Below, piece after piece: positions 51,500 to 62,100 of a stretch of 64,000 nucleotides of DNA. A program made the position numbers and the translations under genes. This stretch comes from Amblyornis subalaris (lineage: Eukaryota; Chordata; Aves; Passeriformes; Ptilonorhynchidae). The stretch spans positions 11,670,479 through 11,734,478 of the forward strand of contig JACAXG010000013.1 in assembly GCA_018881555.1 (NCBI GenBank), written 5' to 3'. Numbering within the stretch: position 1 is the stretch's first letter; every line of letters begins with the position of its first letter. The notes under the pieces were generated by a model. That model ran no database searches. It saw nothing but the letters and a program-made list of their open reading frames with translations, and was not told where the DNA came from.

Positions 51500-52751
51500 G
51501 TCTCTGGTTGCCTGTGAACAATCCACAGATTTGTTNTACTTCTACACAGGTACTCATTTGCACTGTTGGGCATTGTTTAGGAAATGCAGATGCTTACTGA
51601 ACTGTTATTCAACATAGTTTATTTTAAAAGGTTGTCAGCAGATCTAAGTGTTTGCTCTGAAAATTTGAATCCAACCTAATTCTCCGAGCTTGGTGACTGA
51701 GCAGATGTTTACATGAGTTGNGTACTGAATGCTGGTGGTAGAGGGTGCACTTCAAGCAAACACTTGTGCAGCAAATTTCAGACTTTTTGGTGAGTCACTG
51801 CTATTGGTGATTTCAAGATTTACAGCAGGCATGAGTAACTCCCTAAGATGTTCCCTCAGTGCCCAAGACAACCATTCGTCTGCAGCAGCCCCTGATGCAG
51901 TGCCCAGCTGGCATCAGAAGCAGAGGCAGAAGATGTCATTTCACGCATCCAGGGTGTGTGGCTCACAGGGGAATGGCCANCCACAGTGCCCTGCCTTCCT
52001 AAACAGCTCATTACCTTTGGGTAGGCCTCTCTGTGGCCAGTTCACAATCTCTGAAGTTCTATTTCATACTTAATGCCAGTATGTGACTATTTGCAAGCGG
52101 TTTCTCTCCCCTTTTGGTTTACTCCCTCTAATCAGCTTGTTCCAGCATACACATAATTTCTCTAGACAATGCCTTGCCTCCTTTAGGCTGTCTTACATTC
52201 TGTCTGATTGCACTTCTCTTTGTTGCACACAGTGTGTTCCTGGTCCTTACCATCCATAATACATTGTAACCATAGATACCANGCACAATTCAAACAGGAA
52301 TCTTCAAGGCCCCACGTTTTCTCTTGTAAATATTTTGATGAAAAGAGTGATTATATTTCAGATCAAGGCTTCAACAAGAATATTAGTTAAAAACATTGAT
52401 TAAGAGAATTAAAAGNATGTGCTCAGCAGTGTGTATCTCTAAGAGTACAGGATGAAGTTGAATCTGAGATTCACAACTACTGCATGTCAGCATGAGGTGC
52501 TACTGAAAGGTACTTTATTTTTGTANTAGTGATGTCTCAAGGCCTGATCCAAAGGCACTTGCAATGAAGATAAGACTTTCCATTGATTTTAATTTGCCTT
52601 GGAACATAGATCTTTTATAGTTTTAATTAATAGCTTCAAAATTGTGTATTGTGCAATTTGTAAAGTGCTCAGGATGAATTCAAATGTAAAATATTATTAT
52701 TATATTCTATTGCAGTCTTAGGAAGTATCCACATCAACTACTCTGAGGGTA

Positions 52752-52773
52752 TTCAACTACAGAAGTAGTTGAA
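52752..52773. repeat. Perfect inverted repeat, 9 bp arms
   Basis: TTCAACTAC at 52752-52760 and GTAGTTGAA at 52765-52773 flank AGAA. A further copy of the arm (ATCAACTACT) lies just upstream near 52733-52742. A run of ten G follows at 52788-52797. Confidence 0.88.
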
Positions 52774-52787
52774 CTGCTTTTTGTGAA

Positions 52788-52797
52788 GGGGGGGGGG
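52788..52797 (+). repeat. Poly-G run (10)
   Basis: Ten consecutive G in an otherwise AT-rich region, just after an inverted repeat at 52752-52773. Confidence 0.9.
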
Positions 52798-52963
52798 AAA
52801 ATACCATACTTATTATGACAATATTTTTGATTTAATGTTGTCCTTAACCTCATTAGGGAATTTTTTTAGAAGCATTTTTTTAAAAAGCAGAAGTTCTGTC
52901 TTTGTATATGGCTATTAAAATGATTATACATTTTTAGGAGTAAATAAATTTAGGAGAACTGAA

Positions 52964-53171
52964 ATGCGTAATGCAGCACCCTTTTATCAAGGGCATATAC
53001 CACGCACCAGATGGAAAACAAACTGTGTTTACAACATTACCACTATCGCCACTGACACTACGAGATCTACAATATGTTATAGCAGCAGCTCCATTAACCT
53101 TGCTAGTTCTGTTGGAGTTGCCTGGTACTTTGCCCAATCTGTGTTTGTTGTCAGCAAATGGATCAAATTAG
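52964..53171. other. Unusual high-complexity segment, all plus frames partly open
   Basis: About 200 bases with more CpG than their surroundings and balanced composition. Overlapping frames are open on both strands: 66 and 76 codons on plus, 67 on minus. None of the translations is a family I recognise. No convincing splice sites bound it. It could be a conserved non-coding element, a decayed exon or a fragment of an old element. Confidence 0.25.
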
Positions 53172-53639
53172 GAGATTTTCATTCTGTTTATTGACCTTTT
53201 TCCTCCTTTCTCAATTTAGGCCATAGTTCATTCAAAATTGTTCTACTATTGCTCTGTAAAATACTGCAAATAGATGGCTCTGGATCTGTCTGCTGCTACA
53301 CATGTAAATTATACCATCTTACCTCAGAGGTGAAACTTCAGAACAACCACTGATGGCAAATGTGCTGTGAAAACACCAATTCCTACCTGGTTGATGGTTG
53401 GTGATGTGCTCGCTGAGACTGTTGACCTGTAGGAACAGCATTAGGACACGCTGCTGTGCTTCAATGCAAGCTTGCCCACAGGATCTTTCACTTTTCAAAT
53501 TAGAGCAATCCTTACCACTCCTATTTATGTTTCTAAGACAATCCTACTTATTGGTTTGATGACTGAGGAAGCGGGTGGGAATGTTTTGTTTTTTTTAAAA
53601 TGAGTTAACTAGAAGAGTGCTTCTGTTGTCCTTCCCTCA

Positions 53640-53990
53640 TTGCCTTCACTCCAGACTGCTGAAAGCATGTTTAGTTTCTAACCTGTGCCTGTCTCCATAG
53701 AGGTGCTTCACACCATCATTCCATTATAGGCTCAATTCAGCAGGAACCACTGCAGTCCCATATGTTCCCACCCTGTGTTTGTGCTACAGAAATTCACACG
53801 CAGCCACGTGACAGCCCAAGCCTGTGAACTGATCCAGCCCAAACAGAACTGCTTGCTGCTGCTGTGGTTTTTGGCTGGANACGCTTCCTACCTCACTGGG
53901 TGACTGCAAGAGCACTCACACCACAAGGGAGAACAGAACCAAGCGGGTTTGGGTGAGGTGAAGGGCACAGCCACTCTCCTCCCCAGTGAT
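53640..53990. other. GC-richer block of unknown origin
   Basis: About 350 bases with clearly higher GC than either flank, including a palindromic GCCACGTGAC at 53803-53812 (USF/MITF-type E-box). No long open frame crosses it and it matches no repeat I recognise. It could be an old LTR or SINE fragment, or regulatory DNA. Confidence 0.25.
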
Positions 53991-56900
53991 GCTTCCCAGA
54001 TTAAACTGATTGTAGACCAAGATGTTATGTTAACTAGAAAATTAGAATGTCTTAGGAAGCCATTTTCAATTAGATTATTGTTTGGAATAAGGTGATGTCC
54101 TCCACATGCCTACTGGCAGACACCTAAGCCCTTTCTTAGCATTCTTTTTTTTTTTTTTNCCCGTGGCAGTTCAGTTCATTAAAATTATAAAGGAAACAAA
54201 GCTGTAGGGGCAAGAAAATTATTTGAAAGACTGAGACAGAAGTAACCTGATACTGGCTTTGTGCATCCTCCCTTCCACTTCTTCCTGTTGTGTGAGCAGC
54301 GCTGAGCAGGCAGTTGTGATTTAGATCAACACTACTTGCCACAGCAAGCTGAATAACCTCCTGACCTTCAGTTCTATTGTGATACACAGGTTTCATTTTC
54401 TCTGAGCTAAAAGCAACTTATACTGAAGGGAAAATAAGGCCTGCTTCTCAGTTTGGACAAGATTTAAGACATTGCATCAAGCAGTNAGGCAGACTGAAAT
54501 GGTAGGGTTTTCTCTAGTGTATAAAATATGGCAAATTTAAAAGTTGGTTGTTTTGTTGGTACCCTTACATTCACTTACATCTTGCATGAAAAAAGTTTAG
54601 GTTGTTATATGAGAAATAATGAAGGAANAATAGTAATCTAAGAATTTTAAATTTTCTGCATTCATTGTTGCAGCATCCCCATTTTGCTTAAACTACGTGT
54701 CAATGTATCATGGTCTGCATAAGGACAGCCAGAGCAACATATATGATTCCAAGCATTTAACCCAAATTCTTTCAAATTTAAATAATATATAAATCAGTTT
54801 GAGAATCCATCAGTCTTTAAAGCAATGATAGGCAGGGGTTATTTTCTCTGTCCATGTGTTTGCATCTTAATACAGAGCTTGACTTGCATGGGGTATGGAG
54901 TATTGTTCCATAGGCTAAAGCCATTTGGTAATAGTCTTTTCAGCTCCAGACTGGTTTNTGTTAGTCTGAGTGTGCCTTGGCAAAGCAGCCTGATGTTTTC
55001 AGATGAGAGGTGATCTAAGCACTATGGAAAAAGAAGTCCATAATGACCATCACTGTTAATAGGGGCAGTAAGGTCATAGATGCAAATGAGAATATTAATT
55101 TACAAAATCCACAGTTTATTGTTGTAATATCAGTTATTTAAGTTACCAGGTTTGGTACTACCAGACGTAAGTTGTGACTCTGTGCTCCACAGGTTTTAGC
55201 AAGAGACAGCATTTGGGATACAGCTTATTCCAGTAGGAACTGATGCACAGCTTATGGGCATACATAAACATGGTTTGAGTGACATGATGTCTCGGACTAT
55301 GGAACACAGACCATTAAACTGACCCCTATGAATCCAAGCCTTCCTTTGTAAAGTCTGTGGGNCACACCTTGTTTCTGTACAGTATCTGCATGCACAGGGG
55401 AGCAAAAGGATCCTTTATACTTAGCCAGGTTTANTCCATGGGTGTGGTACTAGTAGTGTAATGTAAAGACACCAAGAAAGTAAGAACAGCTTGTGCAAAT
55501 ACTGTTTGAGGTAAAACTCAGGGTTAGAAATAAAATCATCCTAGTTTTGCCTTTCTGGCATTTGCTGGAAAGACTTCTAAAGAATGCAGTGTGTTGGGAG
55601 AAAACCTGTCCCTCTGTAGCTCTACTAAATTAGTCATTAAACTGAGTATTCCTAACGAAGGAAGAGGTATACTTTTTCAGGTGAAGGTGACTGCCTGAGT
55701 TTGGTCTGCTCTTGAGAATTAGAGAAGACAAAGGGACTAGCAGGACTTTTTTCTAGACTGTCTTAAATAAAATATTTAATAATAACAACATATTATGCAC
55801 CTTTTTTCTTCATGGTTATTCTCAAAATACTTAGAATAATTTATTTATTACAGCAAGCAAGCATTTATTTTAATATATTGGTATTATGCATACTGTCTTC
55901 TATATTTGCTTTTAAGATGAGAAGTAATATTTCTGCCCATATTAGATATTATTCCTTCTTAATCCATCATACCTGTTTTCAAAAATGTTTCTACCTGAAA
56001 ATATTATGCATAGGCACAGTGTATTTGCTGTCTATGAGATTTCTTTGTGTTTACTACTGGAGTTGGCTTCTCTGCAGAACTGTCAAAGCAGATGAAGCCA
56101 AAAAGTCATGGAACAGTTGTGGAAGCCTCCATGTGATCTGTCATATTTACCTTGAACAGATTGCAGTGTGAGGCGGAAACATGGGATCTCCTGTCACAGC
56201 AGAGTTGAAATAGTGCTTTTCTGGGTACCTGATAATGGAAGAGGTCACTTTTTAGAACAACTTACTTTAGAGTAAATGGTTTAAGAGAAGCACTGCTGAG
56301 CCATCATTCATCTGAGCCTGCTATAGACAGTTCCTTGTCTCCAACAAGACAACAGGGAAGCCCAAATTGATAAGTGAGTCCTACCAATATCACTTGTGTA
56401 TTCGTTCCTTCGTGTACCTTGCCTGCAGTGTTTCTGAAAGATAAAATAGTGCTTAGGGTGATGAGAAGAAGTGGATAGGAAGAGCTGTTTGCACATAATG
56501 AAAAATAAGATATCTTAAAGTAGAATCTATTTGTTTCCCTTTTTCACTAACACTCCTGACATGATATTCTTTCAGAGGCTTTATTATGAGCACAGTTTTA
56601 TCTATAATGCATGTGGGCAGATATGTAAACGAGCAACAGAAGGGAAGGAATAAAAAAAGAGAAGGAAACTAACAGCCGCAGAGTAGATACCAAGCTTCTG
56701 TGAAAGCATCAGTCAGGATAGGAAATGATAATCTTTCCTAACAAAGAAAAAATTTGAACTAGAATGCCCATGGACAAACAAAGAGTGACCCTGGTTGCTC
56801 CAGTACAGGTTGGTGTTGTGTGTTTGTAAGTATCCTGCTCCTTCAGTCATTCATTAGAACAGTAAGTTTCCACACAGAGTATTTGGTTTTACTCTGATGT

Positions 56901-57859
56901 TATTGCAGTTATGCTTGTGGGCATAATCATGGAAAAAGGACAACAATGTATGGACTTAATCGTTGTCCTCTTCTGGACTGCAGCATGAGTAGAGGTTACA
57001 ATATTAAGAAAACAGGAAGATGCATTATGTGTGGTCACCTAATACCTGCAGCCATGCACTGAGACCTTGCCCTTGTTCTTTATGCTTTTATAACATCTTC
57101 ATTCCATAATTGGAATCCTGTCTTTATAGACATGCCACTTAAATCTATTCGCTTCTTAGCAGTCTTTGCAGGAAAGAGTAAGTTCAACTCATTCTTCAAA
57201 AGATTTCTTGGCTCCCAGAGTGTTTTATACATATACACTATTGCTTTACAGTTCAGGGTGGTTTGGGCCTCAGGGGACACTAATTTCTGCCAGATCTGTT
57301 ACAACTTGTTATTCAATATCTTTACCAATCATCTGAGTGTTTTAAATGCTAATCGAGGTTGCAGTTGGCAGGAGTTAATAGCAACAGGGATGAATAAAGA
57401 CATGGACACAAGGCTGCAGTGTGACTTAACTCATCCAAATATGCTCACTCATCTCTCTCACTAAAGTCCCTAATAATCAGGAATCCTCATAAACCATAGG
57501 TCGAATGTGTTTTGAGANGGAAATTCTATCAGGCTGTTTCATTTCTATTGAATTGTGCTGTTTTGCAGTTGGAAGTCTATAGAAACTCCTGCAAGGCATT
57601 AACTGACTGAAGTACAGTGTCTTGCACAAGCGAGTAGAACCTGTCACTGGTGGCTCTAGGCACTTACTCAAAATAAATAATATTAATGAGAATGGATAAA
57701 TAAATGTATTGCTGCTTCTGATTGTTTTGATTTTACAAGTTCAATCTTAAAATTTATGCAGGAAAAAGTATTTAATCTTGCTAAAATACAACTGGAGAGG
57801 TGCAGCAGTACTTACAGGACCTGGCTAATGACAGCAACGGCTTTTCATGACATCTGTTT
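53991..57859. other. No gene seen: unique sequence
   Basis: AT-rich unique DNA. The 119-codon plus frame at 55812-56171 is rich in I, L, Y and F because of AT-rich codons and has no recognisable domain. Confidence 0.65.
54145..54158 (+). repeat. Poly-T run (14) ending in n
   Basis: Fourteen T followed by an n and CCC. The ambiguity at the run's edge suggests uncertain homopolymer length. It would be a minus-strand A tail if an element lay to the right, but none is recognised. Confidence 0.85.
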
Positions 57860-58055
57860 GGTAGGCTTCAGAATGACCTTGTCAAAGTTAAAAGCTCATA
57901 ACATTCATATTTTGTTTTTATAGCATTATGATTCTGCATAACAGTGCTAAAAACAAAACCACAGTATAATTATGCTGTCAATCAAGCTGCCAGAAAAGGC
58001 ATTTTCCACTAGCTTTGCACCTACTAAACTGTAAATAATTTATAAAATTAGAAGT
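57860..58055. promoter_or_regulatory. Candidate enhancer with PBX-MEIS/PREP site
   Basis: The minus strand at 57975-57984 reads TGATTGACAG, an exact match to the decameric PBX-MEIS/PREP composite site. Next to it are a TAATTA homeodomain core at 57967-57972 and an octamer-like ATTCTGCATAAC at about 57931-57942. The block is repeat-free. A given 10-mer would be expected about 0.12 times in 64 kb on both strands if bases were equal, so the perfect site is suggestive but not proof. Confidence 0.3.
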
Positions 58056-58650
58056 CAAGACTAAGTGGAGGCATTTTGGGGCTAGTTAAGCACTTGTCAG
58101 AGCTCTGTGGTTTAAGCGACCCCACACACTGAGCTCTGGTTGCTTACTTCTATCCTGTGAGTGTGAAAATGGTCATTTGTCCTTGTATTGCTGTGCATGC
58201 ACCTAATAAAAATATCAAGCTGTTAATAGAGCTGTGAACAGGTGTACAGTGTATATGGTAATGATGTTTTATTGATTTGAATTTCCAGCCCATTTAGTCT
58301 CATCCAATGAACAACAAAAATATTTTCTTCATTATCTCCAATTAATGTAAATGTCAAATATTTGAATATATTATCACACTGATAATTCAGTACGTTAGTT
58401 GATTTGTGGAGTATTTGCATTAAAGTGACAATTGAAAGACGGGGAAGAGTAATCCAGAATGCATGTTCTTATCTGTTGTCATGCTCTTACAGAGATGTTG
58501 GACTTGCCTCTGTGAGATCTTTTGACTCTGGTAAACAAGCTGCTTAAAGCCTTTGAGTTTGCCCTTGTCCGTATGTGGTCTTTTCAAAATGCTAGCAATT
58601 GATTTGTATTCATTTTCAAACAAGGTTTATTGGCTATTCGTTGTCTGTTC

Positions 58651-59172
58651 TGTTCAGCTGGGATAGGGTTAATTTTCTTCCTAGTAGCTGGTGCAGTGCT
58701 GAGCTTTGGATTTAGTATGAGAATCAGGCTGATAACTCAGGGCTGTTTGAGCTGTTGCTGGGCAGTGCTTGCGCCGTCAGGGACTTCTCTGCTTCTCTTG
58801 CTGCCCTGCCGGAGAGCAGGCCCAGGGAGCTGGGAGGGGGCACAGCTGGGACAGCTGACCTCAGCTCACCCCAGGAATATTCCAGGCACGTTCCGCAGTG
58901 TCCTGCTGAGCAATAAAACTGGGGAGAGCTGGCCAGGGGGTGGTGACCCACTGATCAGGGACTGGCTGGGCATCGGTCAGCAGGTGGTGAGCAATCCCAT
59001 TGTGCATCATTTGTTTTGTATATTCTTTTATCACTGTTATTGTTTTCCCTTCCTTTTTCGTCCTATTAAACTGTCTATCTCGACCCACAAGTTTTGCCTT
59101 TTTTCCAGTTCACTCACCCATCCCACTGTGAGCACTGTGGTGCTTGTCTGGCTGCCATGTTAAACCACAGCA
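58651..59172 (+). mobile_element. Solo LTR of an avian endogenous retrovirus
   Basis: A roughly 522 bp long terminal repeat, plus orientation. It begins TGTTCAGCTGGGATAGGGTT and ends TTAAACCACAGCA, giving the TG...CA ends of a retroviral LTR. Order of landmarks: a U3 region with 'ttaattttcttc' and 'agtagctggt'; a GC-richer middle; a degraded TATA-like 'caataaaac' at 58911-58919 (intact relatives have TATAAA there); an ATTAAA polyadenylation signal at 59065-59070; and a terminal block ending in the conserved TTAAACCAC. No gag, pol or env sequence, primer-binding site or second LTR follows, so this is a solo LTR left by recombination between the two LTRs of a provirus. No target-site duplication is clear. 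The class is probably ERVL-like; I do not assert a family name. The 177-codon open frame across it (58630-59163) is fortuitous, with no retroviral domain. Confidence 0.9.
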
Positions 59173-62100
59173 CACGTTAAAATTTAGTTGACAGATACTA
59201 ATCTCTCACAATGGAGCTGTTCAGAGGGCAGAAGACTGCTTTATGGATATATAAAAACAAATGAGTTCTTACAGGATGATGACAATAAACTAATTATCAT
59301 GTGTTTGTCTTTCAATAGCTCTCCTTTAACTTTTCTTGTGCTCATTTGTGGCTCACTCTGTGCCTGACCACTGGATCCCAGTGGGGGAGTGTGTGTCCCA
59401 TTGCAGCTCTGTGCTAGGAGGGGTACAGAAGGTCAGCTGACACTGCCTGGATGAGCAGGACCCTGCTGCTTTCAGGAGAACACTGCTGGGATGTCTGAAA
59501 CTTGTGCCAGTTTCCATGGAAAGCCATTAAGTGTAGGTGAAGAACTACAGAAATACTCAATTGCATTTCCTATCCAGCCTTCCTTCCCTCCATTTGTAAG
59601 AACTAAATATTGGTGGTGTTACACGAAAAAACCCCTTGCCCTTCGTGCTGCTCAACTGTGTTTTCAGCAGAAAGTGTAAGTGCAGCATCTCAAAATTGTT
59701 GTGTGCAATCCCATCCACTTCTGTTTCATGTATAAGAATTTAGTTAAGGAAGTGTGAGACNGGTGATTGTGGAACAGAAGGGTGTCTATGGGAAAGGCAG
59801 GGCTTTGCTATTGTGCAGTCACGTGTTTACGCCCACACCACATGCTGAGATTCTGTACCCTTTTAGACTGGTGAGGCCAAAAGAGCTGCAGGTAGGATGT
59901 GCTCCTTGCATTTTTTTCCCCTTACAAATAAACCAGAATTACTTATTATTTTACAATGACTGGAATTCCTGGTTTTTGCAAAAATTGTCAACCTCTAAAN
60001 TGCCTACTCTTTTGTTTCTGGTGATCCTGCTCTAATGCTGGGCTGCATACCTTCCTCTGAGACTGTAGTGTTAGAGCTTTAGAAGCAAAGAGATTTTACA
60101 TTTCCTCAGCATCAGGGCAAGAAAATAGGGAAGATGGGAGAGTTCCAAGAGAACTTGGTGGTTTGGAGTGCAGTGGATGTTGCAAGAGCATCTGGACTAT
60201 AGTTAGTTAAGCTTGTAATAAATGAAATGAGATGGTAAGTTGAGGCGTGAATTCTAGGTCTGGGACTCAGAAGATGGCAAAAGTGGGTTAGTACCTCTGA
60301 TTTAGAAGATAAAACTGAAATACTAGGTATGGAGAAATAGTGATAGACATGTAGATAGGAAAATATTTAGACTTTTTGCATACTTCATGTATGAGTTACT
60401 TGAGTGCTGTGAGAAATAATAAAAGGTTAATGTTTCTCTTCTTCTAAAGAAACTCCTCATGACTGTGATCTGACTTTAAAGCTGCTTTTGTTATGCCTAC
60501 AGTGGTTCAAATCAAACTTCTGAATTTTTAGGGGTTACTTTGATTTTTTCTGTTACCTTTGCAACATCATCAACATTCAGAGAACCAAATAATGATCCAG
60601 CAAGGTGTAAAGTAGTTGGCATTATTAATAAAAGTAAAAGAGAAGAGACCTGAAGGGGAGCAGACAGGAAGGATTCCTAGGAAGAGACTGCTTAAAGTTA
60701 TTCCATTTCTGTAGCTGAGGTCACAGGGGACTGTCTTGTGTGGTAAAGCTTTCATGCTTTATGATCACACAGAAAATTTAATCCCACTCCGGTTAAAAAT
60801 GCCAGCTTCATGCCACTGCAGAGGGAAACATACAGCTTATGAATTTGTAGAATAAATAGAAGAAAATATTGCAAAATGTGTTCAAGCAGGCCAACAGATT
60901 GTTAGTGTAAGTTCATAGTAAAAATGTTGATAACAGCTGAAACTTACTGTGTAAAACTATGCAAATAAAGACATGAGTAAAAGGTGTGAGAAGATCAAGC
61001 AATGTATTGTATTACTCATAGACCCATTCTCACCAAAAGAGCTTTATACAATCCCACACAGCCTCATTATGGGTGTAATGTATGGAAGACAATATACTCT
61101 AGCTGAATGGGAAAGAAATTTAGATGCAGTAGGCAAAATCAGAGGTAGCACAAACCAGAAAGAAATAATAAATGAATCTGTACACATGAGCAAAGCTTTG
61201 TGGGACAATGCGTTTTAAGTTTCAGCTTCCTCAAAATTTATATCTTGGTAAATTAAAAGTATAATGAATATTAATTTTGTATCTGCAGACTACCCTGAAT
61301 TACAGGGGAGGGAAGGCAGGAAAAAAAAACCCAGTCCTTTAATTTTATAGGAACCTGGGGAGAAGGAGGAGGGAAGGAAAGGCTCAGAGTTTCGGTTTCT
61401 TTAACTTGGAAGTTTCACTTAATTGCTTTCACTTGGGTTTTGCTGAAGTCTTGGCATTTATAACTCCTAAAGTCACTTCTGTGTCGGGCACTGCCACCAC
61501 CTGTGCTTGTCTTCACTGCTGGGGAGGTGGGGGCACAGATCCGTGTAAGCTGCTGCCCTGCTCCCCTGCTCCCCTTTCCTGTCACCATCTCTTGAGGTGC
61601 TTTATGAAATAAGAGTTATTTTATGACAGTAAAAGCAAAAATGCTTCCATTTCATGGTTGTTTTGAGTCAGTCTTTTTATGTTCAATCCTTTTTATCCAC
61701 ACTGTTCTGTGTCACTGTCTTGGCAGTTGTTCAGCTTTGGGTCAGGCAAGCGTCTCAAGAGACTACAGTTCAAGTGTGCCCAAAAAAGGAAACAAAGTGA
61801 CTCTTTTTAATAGGAGAGAAAACCTTTTTTTTCTTTATTTTTGCCTAACTTAATATAAACTTTAAATCCAGGACATTATATGATTCAATTTCAAATTTCA
61901 GTGGGAGGGATTTTTCCCTCAAAACAAATTAATTGACCTATCCCTACTTGAAAGTAATTTGTTATTCCCAAACTCTTCATTGGTTCTAAATGTCCAAATG
62001 ATTTTCTCAGATTTCTTGGCAGTTAGGGATATGTGTAAATAATTGGTAACAAAAGGAAAAGATTGCAGTGGGTAAAGGGAATTACATATCTTCCCATTTC

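Larger units (their letters stand above)
41206..52751. other. No gene seen: unique sequence
   Basis: A-richer on the plus strand than the left third of the window. It holds the exact duplication at 45195, the poly-A at 50449 and the hairpin at 51457. The 142-codon frame at 51037-51465 and the 114-codon frame at 51729-52073 each contain an n and show no domain. I do not call them genes. Confidence 0.65.

Noticed and set aside
58630..59163. 177-codon plus-strand open frame as a gene
   Set aside because: It coincides with the solo LTR, has no retroviral or cellular domain, and is explained by the LTR's GC-richer composition.
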